Shown one piece after another: positions 35,017-43,838 of a stretch of DNA of 49,726 bases (positions are counted from its first letter, which is position 1; every line of letters starts with the position of its first letter). This DNA comes from an uncultured Pelagibacteraceae bacterium (lineage in GTDB: Bacteria > Pseudomonadota > Alphaproteobacteria > Pelagibacterales > AG-422-B15): assembly GCA_902584215.1 (NCBI GenBank), contig CACHYW010000005.1:1-49726 (forward strand), written 5' to 3'. A program made the translations under genes and the position numbers. The notes beneath the pieces are model-generated. The model was not told the DNA's origin. It saw only the letters and a list, made by a program, of their open reading frames with translations, and searched no databases.

Positions 35017-36755
35017 TGTCAGATATATTTCATTTTTATAAGTCTATTATCTCAAAGGAATTTGTAACAAACTTTAAATTACCAGAGCAAGTTATAAACG
35101 AAAGTCGTTTTGTTGTTGAAAGTCCTAAGAACGAAGACAATGGAGACTTAAGTACTAATATTTGCATGGTTTTAAGCAAAGAGCTCTCCAAACCACCGAT
35201 TAAAATTGCCGAAATTCTTAAAACCTCCCTAGAAAAATACTCTGAATTTGAACAACTAGAGATTGCAAAACCTGGTTTCCTTAACTTTCGTGTCAAAAAG
35301 TCTGTTTGGTATAAATTTCTAAGTGAGAAATTAAATAGCAGCGAACTGTATGATAAAAATATAGGTAATGGCCAAACAATTAATGTGGAATATGTTTCGG
35401 CTAATCCGACTGGACCATTGCACATAGGCCATTGTAGAGGCGCTGTATTTGGTGATGTATTATCAAATTTACTTACATCCACAGGCTATGTTGTAACAAA
35501 AGAATATTACGTAAATGATGCGGGAGTTCAAATTAATTATTTAGCTGACTCAGTTATCATAAGAATTAAAGAAATACTAAATCAGCAAAACGATAATAAT
35601 TATCCAGATAATTTTTATCCTGGCGAGTATCTTATCGATGTTGCAAAAAAAATAATTGATAAAAATGGGAATAAAATTCTAGAGCAAGATAATTTATTTG
35701 AATTAATCAAAGATGAAAGTGTAGCTTTGTTATTGGATTTGATAAAAGCGGATTTAAAACTTTTATCTATCGAGCAAGATCATTTTATATCTGAAAAAAA
35801 ACTAATTGCTGAGGGAAAGATTGATGAGGCTATCAAAAAATTAAAAGATTTAGATCTTATTTACGAAGGTATCTTAAATAAACCAAAAGGAAAGCAAATC
35901 GAAGATTGGGAGCCACGAGAACAGATGCTTTTTAAATCTTCAAATTACGGCGATGAGATAGATAGACCATTACAGAAATCAAATGGGGAGTGGACTTATT
36001 TTGCAAACGATATCGCTTACCATTTTGATAAATACCAAAGAGGATCTCAGAAACTAATTGATATTTGGGGTGCTGATCATGGTGGTTATATAAAACGCAT
36101 GAATGCATCAATAGTTGCTTTAACTAATGATAAAGCAGAATTTTCAGTTAAATTATGTCAAATGGTGAAACTAATAAGTGATGGGAAGCAACTAAAGATG
36201 TCCAAAAGATCAGGTGATTTCATAACAATTAGAGAATTAGTTGATGAAGTAGGCAGCGATTGTATTAGATTTATGATGTTGTATAGAAAAAATGAGGCTC
36301 CATTAGAATTCAACTTTCAGAAAGTTACGGAGCAATCAAAAGATAATCCAGCATTCTATGTACAATATGCTCATGCGAGAATCTGCTCAGTTATAAGGAA
36401 CCTAGAAGATTATAAATTAGGTCTTGACCTAAATTCTTTTGATAAATGTAACTATGAACAGTTGAAGGAAGATGGTGAACTATTTTTATTAAAAAAAATA
36501 ATGAATTATAGCAGCATCATAGAAACTTCAGCTATATTAGAGGAACCTCATAGAATATCTTACTATTTGTATGATTTAGCATCAGCTCTTCATTCATTAT
36601 GGAACCAAGGAAAGATTGACAAAGAAAAGAGGTTTATCGATGAAAACAATATTGAAAGAACTTATGCAAGGATTGCACTTTTAATGCTTACGAAACGTAC
36701 TCTAAAGTCTGGACTTGATATATTAGGTGTTTCTGCACCTGAAGAAATGCAATAA
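35016..36755 (+). CDS. argS: Arginyl-tRNA synthetase
   Basis: The ATG at 35016 gives 579 residues; the track's TTG at 35013 only adds one Met. The class I signature HIGH occurs in SANPTGPLHIGHCRGAVFGD (about residues 120-140) and KMSKRSGDFI is the KMSKS motif. The N-terminal Add1 domain, catalytic core and C-terminal anticodon DALR domain are all present. It charges tRNA-Arg. The small membrane protein follows after one base. Confidence 0.96.
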   Translation: MSDIFHFYKSIISKEFVTNFKLPEQVINESRFVVESPKNEDNGDLSTNICMVLSKELSKPPIKIAEILKTSLEKYSEFEQLEIAKPGFLNFRVKKSVWYKFLSEKLNSSELYDKNIGNGQTINVEYVSANPTGPLHIGHCRGAVFGDVLSNLLTSTGYVVTKEYYVNDAGVQINYLADSVIIRIKEILNQQNDNNYPDNFYPGEYLIDVAKKIIDKNGNKILEQDNLFELIKDESVALLLDLIKADLKLLSIEQDHFISEKKLIAEGKIDEAIKKLKDLDLIYEGILNKPKGKQIEDWEPREQMLFKSSNYGDEIDRPLQKSNGEWTYFANDIAYHFDKYQRGSQKLIDIWGADHGGYIKRMNASIVALTNDKAEFSVKLCQMVKLISDGKQLKMSKRSGDFITIRELVDEVGSDCIRFMMLYRKNEAPLEFNFQKVTEQSKDNPAFYVQYAHARICSVIRNLEDYKLGLDLNSFDKCNYEQLKEDGELFLLKKIMNYSSIIETSAILEEPHRISYYLYDLASALHSLWNQGKIDKEKRFIDENNIERTYARIALLMLTKRTLKSGLDILGVSAPEEMQ

Positions 36756-36756
36756 A

Positions 36757-36948
36757 ATGAAAACTACAATTATTTCAACTGTTTTCATTTCAATTTTTAT
36801 TTTAATTGGTTTTTGGTTATTCTTTGACACTGAATATGCTGATGAGATTATTTCAATTAGTGGAAATTTAGATAATTATAGAATTATACCCGATGATACT
36901 GGGGGGCTAGAATTTCCAGATTTAAATATTTATGAACTGGGCGAGTAA
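36757..36948 (+). CDS. Small membrane-anchored protein, probable SPOR-domain-less remnant of the argS-nagZ SPOR protein
   Basis: This 63-residue protein starts at ATG 36757 (the track's GTG at 36727 lies inside argS). It has one N-terminal membrane segment (IISTVFISIFILIGFWLFF) followed by a short periplasmic tail containing YRIIPDDTGGLEFPDLNIYE. In other alphaproteobacteria the argS-nagZ gap encodes a longer SPOR-domain protein with a similar PxxPGGMEVPxQD stretch after the anchor. Here the C-terminal SPOR domain is absent. Homology is inferred from position, topology and that motif. Confidence 0.7.
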   Translation: MKTTIISTVFISIFILIGFWLFFDTEYADEIISISGNLDNYRIIPDDTGGLEFPDLNIYELGE

Positions 36949-36959
36949 GCGTCACTATA

Positions 36960-37970
36960 ATGAATAGCTATCTACCCATTATATGTGGAATATCAGGAAC
37001 TGAATTATCGAACGAAGAAATAAAGTTTTTTGAACATTATAAACCCTGGGGCGTAATTCTTTTTGAAAGAAATTGCAGTGATATTAACGCCCTTAAAAAA
37101 CTAACTGCTCATCTCAAAGAAATAAATCATATTAACCTCCCTATATTAATTGACCAAGAGGGTGGGAGAGTATCCAGATTAAACCTTGATGATATAAAAA
37201 AATTTAAAACAAGTGACTTTTTTGGAAAACTGATTGAGAAAGATTTTGATCTTGGATTAAAACTTCTAGAATTAAATTCAATTATGATGGCTAGTACTTT
37301 GAAAGAGCTTGGCATCAATAGCAATACTATTCCCGTACTGGATTTACCTGCAAATGAAGAAAGTGGAATAATTGGCGACAGAGCATATTCTACTGATGAG
37401 AATATTGTGAGCGCAGCAGGAAAAGTAGTTATTAAAACTTTAACATCAAATGGAGTTGCGCCAATCATGAAGCATATTCCTGGGCACGGGAAAGCAAAAG
37501 TAGACAGTCATCTTGAAATGCCAATTGTAGATGCTGAAGAAATACTTTTAGAAAAATACGATTTTAAACCATTTGCTGAAAATGCAGAGGCACAATTGGC
37601 CATGACTGCTCACATTAAATTCAATAAAATAGATTCAGATAATATTGCCACTTTTTCAAAAATAATAATTAAGAAGGTAATAAGGCAGCACATGAAATTT
37701 AAAGGGCTTTTAATGACTGATGATTTGTCCATGAAAGCAGTAAATTGCGAGCCTGTTGATGCAGCAATTAAATCTCTCAAAGCGGGCTGTGATCTAGTTC
37801 TTCATTGCAATGGAAAAATCAATGAAATGAATATGATAGCCAAAAAAATTAAAGAAGAATTTAAGCCAATAGCTATCCCGGATGCAATTGTAGGTACATA
37901 TAATCGACCGGTTTCAATGTACTCAGATAAAGCTGGAAGTGAATTTGAATATTTACTAAGCCAAGCATAG
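36960..37970 (+). CDS. nagZ: Beta-N-acetylhexosaminidase (cell-wall recycling)
   Basis: This 336-residue GH3 enzyme starts from the ATG at 36960. NagZ motifs are KPWGVILFERN, LPILIDQEGGRVSRL, KHIPGHGKAKVDSHLEMP, with the catalytic His/Asp loop, and LLMTDDLSMKA with the nucleophile Asp. It removes GlcNAc from muropeptide fragments in the cytoplasm. It sits between the small SPOR-locus protein and scpA, as in other alphaproteobacteria. Confidence 0.94.
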   Translation: MNSYLPIICGISGTELSNEEIKFFEHYKPWGVILFERNCSDINALKKLTAHLKEINHINLPILIDQEGGRVSRLNLDDIKKFKTSDFFGKLIEKDFDLGLKLLELNSIMMASTLKELGINSNTIPVLDLPANEESGIIGDRAYSTDENIVSAAGKVVIKTLTSNGVAPIMKHIPGHGKAKVDSHLEMPIVDAEEILLEKYDFKPFAENAEAQLAMTAHIKFNKIDSDNIATFSKIIIKKVIRQHMKFKGLLMTDDLSMKAVNCEPVDAAIKSLKAGCDLVLHCNGKINEMNMIAKKIKEEFKPIAIPDAIVGTYNRPVSMYSDKAGSEFEYLLSQA

Positions 37971-38031
37971 GTTATTTTCGTCGAATTAACTATTCTTCTG
38001 CTATATAATAAGGAATCAATCTATCAAAAAA

Positions 38032-38829
38032 GTGGAAGATATTTCAAATACTTATAGTGAAACAAGCCCAAGGGTCGACTCTGACCCTGATGACTTAATC
38101 GTAAATTTAGACGTCTTCGAAGGTCCTTTAGATGTGCTTCTGACGTTAGCAAAATCTCAAAAAGTAGATTTAATGAAAATATCTATTTTACAGCTGACAG
38201 AGCAATATTTGGAATTCATAGCCAAAGTAAGAGACCGCAATTTAGAACTTGCGGCTGACTACTTAGTAATGGCGGCATGGATGGCATTTTTAAAATCAAA
38301 CTTACTAATACCTAGAGAAGAAACTGGTGAAGAGTTGAGTGCAGAGGAGATGGCTGAGCGATTAAAATTCCAATTAAAAAAACTTGAAGCCATAAGACTA
38401 GTGTCACAGAAACTAATGGGCTTGCCAAAGTTAGGTATTGATTTTTTTAATAGAGGAATGCCTGAGGGAATACGTTTAATCAGAACGCCTGAATACTATT
38501 TAGACTTATACGACTTACTTAAATCGTATGCGGACCAGAGGTATAGAACAGCTTATTCATCGATGACAATAGAAAGACCTCAAGTATTTGCAATGGAGGA
38601 TGCACTTGTAAGATTGCAGAGAATGGTTGGTGAGGTTCCTGAGTGGACAAGATTAGAAAAATTTCTACCAAAGGAATTTTCTCAAGGCAAAAATGCTCGA
38701 TCTGGTGTGGCTGGAACTTTAGCAGCGGCAATGGAGTTGGTTAGAGAAGGTGTCCTAGAAGTCCAACAGCTTGTACCATTTGGTCCAGTATTTATTAAAA
38801 ATAAAAAACAAGATGATTTTCTAAATTAA
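38032..38829 (+). CDS. scpA: Segregation and condensation protein A
   Basis: This 265-residue kleisin has the ScpA N-terminal motif VNLDVFEGPLDVLLTLAKSQKVDLMKI and LAADYLVMAAWMAFLKSNLLIP, plus a C-terminal winged-helix. It binds SMC and ScpB in chromosome segregation. The start is GTG at 38032; the real start is somewhat uncertain because no ribosome site is obvious. A TATAAT lies at 38004, 28 bases upstream, and may be a promoter. scpB follows after 7 bases. Confidence 0.93.
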   Translation: MEDISNTYSETSPRVDSDPDDLIVNLDVFEGPLDVLLTLAKSQKVDLMKISILQLTEQYLEFIAKVRDRNLELAADYLVMAAWMAFLKSNLLIPREETGEELSAEEMAERLKFQLKKLEAIRLVSQKLMGLPKLGIDFFNRGMPEGIRLIRTPEYYLDLYDLLKSYADQRYRTAYSSMTIERPQVFAMEDALVRLQRMVGEVPEWTRLEKFLPKEFSQGKNARSGVAGTLAAAMELVREGVLEVQQLVPFGPVFIKNKKQDDFLN

Positions 38830-38836
38830 AATTAAT

Positions 38837-39520
38837 ATGAGTAAAGAACACCAAACTGATAATATAATGAATTTTCCATCTGAGCACATGGACAATCTAA
38901 GAGTTCTTGAAGCACTATTGTTTGCTGCGAGTGAACCACTAGACGCAGAGAGTATGAAAGCTCGTCTTCCAAAAGGATCGAACCTAAATAAACTTTTAAG
39001 CTTATTAAAAGCTCAATACGAAAATAGAGGTGTGAATTTAGTTAAAACAGGAAACAAGTGGAGCTTTAAAACTGCTCAAGATTTATCGTCAATGATGAAA
39101 AAAGAAAAAATTGTTCAAAGAAAGCTATCTAAAGCTGCAACTGAAACTCTTTCAATCATAGCTTATCATCAGCCTGTAACTCGAGCTGAAGTTGAAGATA
39201 TAAGAGGTGTTCATTTTAGCCCAGGAACTCTTGATGTATTGATGGAATTGAACTGGGTTAGACCAATTGGAAGGAAAAAGGTTCCAGGAAGACCAATTAT
39301 TTATGGAACCACAGAGAGATTTTTAGAGTACTTCCAACTTGAACAGGTGTCTGATTTGCCTGGGTTAGAAGAGTTAAAAGCCGCTGGATTACTTGAGAGC
39401 AGGCTTCCTCCAAATCTCGATATCAAAGAGCCTCAGGAAGTAGATCAAAGTCAGATAGAACCCTTCGGAGAAGATGAGAATATTGACGATTTAATTCAAA
39501 GTGGACACGAAGCCGAGTAA
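38837..39520 (+). CDS. scpB: Segregation and condensation protein B
   Basis: This 227-residue protein contains two winged-helix domains: LRVLEALLFAASEPLD and the second with LSIIAYHQPVTRAEVEDIRG, both typical of ScpB. It partners with ScpA and SMC. The C-terminal tail is acidic (IEPFGEDENIDDLIQ). In most relatives tatA follows scpB; here an iron module is placed in between. Confidence 0.94.
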   Translation: MSKEHQTDNIMNFPSEHMDNLRVLEALLFAASEPLDAESMKARLPKGSNLNKLLSLLKAQYENRGVNLVKTGNKWSFKTAQDLSSMMKKEKIVQRKLSKAATETLSIIAYHQPVTRAEVEDIRGVHFSPGTLDVLMELNWVRPIGRKKVPGRPIIYGTTERFLEYFQLEQVSDLPGLEELKAAGLLESRLPPNLDIKEPQEVDQSQIEPFGEDENIDDLIQSGHEAE

Positions 39521-39537
39521 CATTTAGCCTTCATTTA

Positions 39538-40938
39538 GTGATCAGGTTTTTATCATTCATATATCTCTTTCTAGCTATTTTTTTTATCAGAGCAGATACA
39601 TTTGCCGATCCCTCTCTGCCTGGGGGCGAAACTTCAAATCAAGTTGAAAATAAAAATAGTTTCTCACTTTCATCAAGAAATCTTGACGAGCATATGCAAA
39701 TTAATTTTCTTGTTGGTAATGCACTTTTTGAGAGAATGTGGGAAGATTCAAGTATTTCAAAAAATATTGCTAAAGACGGGCTTGGCCCTTTCTTTAGTGC
39801 GCGTTCATGTGAGTCATGTCATATCAACGATGGAAGAGGACATATTCCACTTACTAACAAAGAAGACAAAATTTCTGTAGTTATCCAAATTTCTCAAAAT
39901 ATCGAGCAATCAAACGATTACATAAAAAATATTGATGATGATACTTATGGAGGGCAGATAAGTGAATTTTCTGTTAAAGATGTATTAAAAGAAGCAGATA
40001 TAATAATCGATTATAAATATTCACTCGAAATGTATGAAGACGGCAGAGTGGTCGAGCTTCGTCGTCCGATAATCAAAATAGATAATTTAAATTATGGTGA
40101 ATTTAATGAGAGCACAACATTTTCTGCAAGAATTGCACAGCCAATGATAGGACTTGGACTCATTGAACATATTAGTGACCAAAGTTTATTGATGAATGAG
40201 GATATTGATGACACAAATAAAGATGGCGTCTCTGGAAAGGCTAATAAAGTCTGGGATATACGAAAAGAAAGGTTAGCGATTGGAAGATTTGGATGGAAAG
40301 CAGCACAACCGTCTGTTTACCAACAAACTGCTGATGCTTTCTATCATGATATGGGGTTATCAAATAAACTTTATAGCAATCCATTTAACTGTACCAGTAA
40401 GCAAGAAGAGTGCACTAAGGCTATTAGCGGCAACAGTGAAGAATACGATGATCTCGAGGTATCCAGTGATCAATTAGACTTGGTGACTTTTTATTCGTCT
40501 CAATTAGGAGTACCAGCGCGAAGGAGCATAAATGCAGAGAATGTAAAAAAAGGAAAAGAGATTTTTTTCGCATTAAATTGTAACTCATGCCATGTAGAAA
40601 GTTTTACGACTGGCGACTCTGGATCCCATGCAAATTTGAACAATCAGATCATATATCCATATTCAGATTTTCTTTTACATGATATGGGAGAAAGTTTATC
40701 TGATGGCGTTTCAGAGTTCCTTGCACAGGGAAGTGAGTGGCGGACTCCTCCATTATGGGGGATCGGTTTAACAAATGTAGTTTCTGATGAATACGGATAC
40801 CTTCACGATGGCAGAGCTCGAACAATCGAAGAGGCCATTCTATGGCATGGAGGAGAGGCAAAAGAAATCATACAAAATTATAAAAAACTTAAAAAAATTG
40901 AAGTAAATCAATTACTTAGTTTCATTAACTCATTATAA
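39538..40938 (+). CDS. Di-heme oxidoreductase (DHOR, thiol-oxidoreductase/peroxidase-like) c-type cytochrome
   Basis: This 466-residue exported protein starts at GTG 39538, with signal peptide MIRFLSFIYLFLAIFFIRADTFA. Two heme c motifs are visible: CESCH at residues 91-95 and CNSCH at 348-352. The layout of a DHOR-family protein is seen, with N-terminal LVGNALFERMWEDS and C-terminal LHDGRARTIEEAILWHGGEA. Members occur in iron-regulated operons, often with imelysin. Its place directly before the Fe3+ ABC transporter supports a role in periplasmic iron redox or release. That role is inferred. Confidence 0.88.
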   Translation: MIRFLSFIYLFLAIFFIRADTFADPSLPGGETSNQVENKNSFSLSSRNLDEHMQINFLVGNALFERMWEDSSISKNIAKDGLGPFFSARSCESCHINDGRGHIPLTNKEDKISVVIQISQNIEQSNDYIKNIDDDTYGGQISEFSVKDVLKEADIIIDYKYSLEMYEDGRVVELRRPIIKIDNLNYGEFNESTTFSARIAQPMIGLGLIEHISDQSLLMNEDIDDTNKDGVSGKANKVWDIRKERLAIGRFGWKAAQPSVYQQTADAFYHDMGLSNKLYSNPFNCTSKQEECTKAISGNSEEYDDLEVSSDQLDLVTFYSSQLGVPARRSINAENVKKGKEIFFALNCNSCHVESFTTGDSGSHANLNNQIIYPYSDFLLHDMGESLSDGVSEFLAQGSEWRTPPLWGIGLTNVVSDEYGYLHDGRARTIEEAILWHGGEAKEIIQNYKKLKKIEVNQLLSFINSL

Positions 40939-40970
40939 CTTTAAATTCATACCCATGCGTCATATTTGCT

Positions 40971-40989
40971 ATTGATAATCATTCTCAAT
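40971..40989. promoter_or_regulatory. Fur-box-like palindrome upstream of the iron-binding protein
   Basis: ATTGATAATCATTCTCAAT matches the 7-1-7 Fur consensus TGATAATNATTATCA at all but one position of the inner 15 bases, and is a near-perfect palindrome. It lies 44 bases before the start codon of the Fe3+ binding protein gene. The regulator (Fur, or an alphaproteobacterial relative) is inferred. Confidence 0.65.
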
Positions 40990-41008
40990 AAGCTTATATA
41001 GTTGCTAA

Positions 41009-41023
41009 TTATAATCATTCTAA
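41009..41023. promoter_or_regulatory. Second, weaker Fur-box-like site
   Basis: TTATAATCATTCTAA matches the same consensus at 11 of 14 defined positions. It shares ATCATTCT with the site at 40971 and with one at 42200. Lying 9 bases before the ATG, it would block ribosome or polymerase access. Confidence 0.45.
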
Positions 41024-41032
41024 ACAATAGAA

Positions 41033-42073
41033 ATGGGAACTATGAATTTTATTACTAAACTTTTAACAATCTTAGCGGTTAGCTTTGTTACTATTGCAAG
41101 CTCTTTCGCAAGTGAAGTAAATCTATATACATCAAGACATTATGATTCTGATGATGCTTTGTATTCAAAGTTTACTGATGCAACTGGAATTAAAGTAAAC
41201 GTTATTTCAGGTAAAGGTAAAGCTTTGATGGAAAGACTTGCTTCTGAGGGATCAAGCTCTCCAGCTGATGTTTTTATTACAGTTGATGCTGGAAATCTTT
41301 GGAAAGTCCAAAAAGATGGCATGTTCCAAAGTATTAACTCAAGTACGATAGACTCTATTGTGCCAGAGAATTTAAGAGGCCCAAACAATGAGTGGGTGGG
41401 AATAGCTAAGCGTTCTAGAGTTATGTATTACAATCCAGTAAATGTTTCTGCTGAAGAGATAGAAGGACTCACTTATGAAGACCTATCTAATCCAAAGTGG
41501 AAAGGAAGAATCGCAATCAGAAGTTCTGGAAATATGTATAACCAATCATTAGTTTCATCTTTAATTGCAAATAATGGTATCTCAGCTACTGAAGACTGGG
41601 CCCATCGTTTTGTTGGTAACTTCGCAAGAAAACCTGAAGGTAATGATAGAGCACAAATCATGGCTGTAGCTAATGGTGAAGCAGATATTGCAATTGCTAA
41701 CAGTTACTACATTGGTTTAATGCTCTCAGGCAAAAAAGGTGAGGAGCAACAAGCTGCAGCAAGAAAAGTTGAATTACATTTTCCTGGTCAAGATGGCCGT
41801 GGAGCACACATTAATGTAAGCGGAGCTGGCCTTATGAAGAATGCTCCAAATGCTGATAATGCAGTAAAATTTATTGAGTTTCTTTTAAGTGAAGAAGCAC
41901 AAAGTCACATTGTAAATAACACTTACGAATTTCCTATGCTAGAAAGTGTTGCTTCAAGTGACTTAATAGCTCAATTTGGCTCAGGTTTTAAAGAAGACCA
42001 GACCTCAGTTGCAAGTTATGGCGAATTCAATCCAGATGCTGTTAAGTTGATGGATAGGGTTGGATGGCAATAA
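41033..42073 (+). CDS. fbpA: Fe(3+) ABC transporter substrate-binding protein
   Basis: This 346-residue protein (ATG 41033, or in-frame ATG 41042) has a signal peptide (LLTILAVSFVTIASSFAS) and the mature start EVNLYTSRHYDSDDALYSKFTDATG, characteristic of FbpA/FutA iron-binding proteins. The adjacent tyrosines in IANSYYIGLML are expected Fe3+ ligands. It is preceded by two Fur-like sites, supporting iron-starvation control. A long hairpin follows before the permease gene. Confidence 0.92.
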   Translation: MGTMNFITKLLTILAVSFVTIASSFASEVNLYTSRHYDSDDALYSKFTDATGIKVNVISGKGKALMERLASEGSSSPADVFITVDAGNLWKVQKDGMFQSINSSTIDSIVPENLRGPNNEWVGIAKRSRVMYYNPVNVSAEEIEGLTYEDLSNPKWKGRIAIRSSGNMYNQSLVSSLIANNGISATEDWAHRFVGNFARKPEGNDRAQIMAVANGEADIAIANSYYIGLMLSGKKGEEQQAAARKVELHFPGQDGRGAHINVSGAGLMKNAPNADNAVKFIEFLLSEEAQSHIVNNTYEFPMLESVASSDLIAQFGSGFKEDQTSVASYGEFNPDAVKLMDRVGWQ

Positions 42074-42089
42074 TAATTGTCGTCTATTA

Positions 42090-42146
42090 AGAGGTAATTT
42101 GTCCACCGTCTCATCTTCTCATTAGTATCAAGGGCAGATTACCTCT
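42090..42146 (+). repeat. 15-bp stem hairpin between iron-binding protein and permease genes
   Basis: AGAGGTAATTTGTCC pairs with GGGCAGATTACCTCT (15 bp, two G-U pairs on the + RNA) around a 27-base loop. No T-run follows, so it may be an mRNA stabiliser or processing element that protects the binding-protein message, rather than a terminator. Confidence 0.6.
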
Positions 42147-42199
42147 ATAAATTAAAAATAATGTTGAAATATAAACACTGAAATATATATAGATGTTAA

Positions 42200-42214
42200 T
42201 TAGTATCATTCTAA
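42200..42214. promoter_or_regulatory. Fur-like half-site upstream of the iron permease
   Basis: TTAGTATCATTCTAA is a poorer match to the Fur consensus but shares the 11-base ATCATTCTAAA with the site before fbpA (41014). It lies 10 bases before the permease ATG. This suggests a second iron-controlled promoter for fbpB-fbpC. Confidence 0.35.
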
Positions 42215-42224
42215 AATAGACCAT

Positions 42225-43838
42225 ATGAGACTTAGTTTTTGGGAAATAACACCAATTACACTATTTGTAATCTTTATCGCACCAGTGGCTTTGGTGCTCT
42301 ACAGCTTAACGGGAGAGTACTCTGATAATTGGACTCATCTGTACGAATACGTTTTAACTGGATACATTATTAATACAGTATATTTGGTAGCGGGTGTTTC
42401 AATTTTAGTATCTATTATTGGTGTAGGTACTGCATGGTTAATTACAAATTATAATTTTTCTGGAAAAAATATTTTTGAATGGGCCTTGATATTACCTTTA
42501 GCGGTCCCACCATATATTCTTGCTTATACATTTACAGGTTTATTCGATACTTTTGGAACAGCAAATAATCTGATACGTGATGTATTTGATTTAGGTCGTG
42601 AATTTACTTTTTTCCCAAAGTTTAGAAACGTACCGGGTGCAATTATTGTGTTTTCATTCACCTTATACCCTTATGTTTATTTAGTAAGTAGAATGGCTTT
42701 TATTAATCAATCAAGAACGATGCTCGAGGCGGGTCGTACCCTTGGATTAAATAAATTTGAGACTTTCTATAAGCTTGGAGTTCCAATGATAAGGCCTGCA
42801 ATAATTGGTGGCTTAATGCTTGTTATAATGGAAACAATCTCTGACTTTGGAGCTGTAGATCATTTTGCGATATCAACCTTTACAACAGGAATATTTCGAA
42901 CTTGGTATGGAATGTATGATATTGAAACGGCTAAGCAACTAGCATCATTACTTTTAATATTTGCGGTCACATTAATCTTAATTGAGAGATATTCTAGACG
43001 AAATGCCAGCTATTCAAATGCAATGTCTTTATATAAACCGCTTTTCCTTACAAAACTTAAAGGGATCCCCAATACTCTAGCTTTCTTAATTTGCTTTACT
43101 CCAATTTTTATTGGCTTCTTACTTCCTGTAATGGAACTTTTATATTGGGCTCTAAACTATAAGCTAGATTTCTTTAATGAAAAATTTATTACAACTGCTT
43201 GGAATACTTTTTACCTTGCTTTGATGGCTGCTTTTTTATGTTCTATACTTGCAGTGATTATTAATTTTTCCATTAGATACAAAAGCAACAACTATTTAAA
43301 GGTAATGAGCTCTTTTTTGACAGTTGGATATGCAGTTCCTGGTCTAATTCTCGCTATAGGTGTAATGCAAATGTTAACCTATTTTGATCAAAGTTTTGTA
43401 TCAGAGTTTTCTAATTTTATTTTAACTGGAAGTATAATGGGCTTGGTACTGGCTTATGTAATTAAATCTTATGCACTATCGAGCTCAACAATTGAGGCAG
43501 GATACCAAAGAATTAACTCAAGAGTAGATGATGTAGCTCGAACTCTAAAGACATCAGGATGGGCCTTGTTAGCTCAAGTTCATCTTCCTTTACTTAAGAC
43601 TAGTTTTTTAACCAGCATGCTTTTAGTTGTTTCAGAGGTTATTAAGGAGCTTCCGGCAACATTAATCTTGCGACCTTTTAATTTCGATACTCTTGCCGTT
43701 TATACATACATTTATGCTGCAGAAGAAAGAATGTATGATGCCGCAGCTCCCTCAATAGCAATAGTTTTGGTGGGTTTGATACCTATTATTATATTGACTA
43801 GAATGATCAGAACATCTAGACCGGCTAGTAGGGATTAA
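42225..43838 (+). CDS. fbpB: Fe(3+) ABC transporter permease, two fused domains
   Basis: This 537-residue inner-membrane permease with about twelve membrane segments is in two repeats, each with an EAA-type loop: LEAGRTLGLNKFETFYKLGVP (about residues 168-188) and DDVARTLKTSGWALLAQVHLP (about 435-455). Such a fused permease is standard for FbpB/AfuB iron importers. The ATPase gene follows immediately (adjacent stop/start). Confidence 0.93.
   Translation: MRLSFWEITPITLFVIFIAPVALVLYSLTGEYSDNWTHLYEYVLTGYIINTVYLVAGVSILVSIIGVGTAWLITNYNFSGKNIFEWALILPLAVPPYILAYTFTGLFDTFGTANNLIRDVFDLGREFTFFPKFRNVPGAIIVFSFTLYPYVYLVSRMAFINQSRTMLEAGRTLGLNKFETFYKLGVPMIRPAIIGGLMLVIMETISDFGAVDHFAISTFTTGIFRTWYGMYDIETAKQLASLLLIFAVTLILIERYSRRNASYSNAMSLYKPLFLTKLKGIPNTLAFLICFTPIFIGFLLPVMELLYWALNYKLDFFNEKFITTAWNTFYLALMAAFLCSILAVIINFSIRYKSNNYLKVMSSFLTVGYAVPGLILAIGVMQMLTYFDQSFVSEFSNFILTGSIMGLVLAYVIKSYALSSSTIEAGYQRINSRVDDVARTLKTSGWALLAQVHLPLLKTSFLTSMLLVVSEVIKELPATLILRPFNFDTLAVYTYIYAAEERMYDAAAPSIAIVLVGLIPIIILTRMIRTSRPASRD

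Noticed and set aside
35036-35482. 148-residue minus-strand ORF inside argS
   Set aside because: Antisense to the argS N-terminal and HIGH-motif region; low-complexity composition, no start signal, no known domain.
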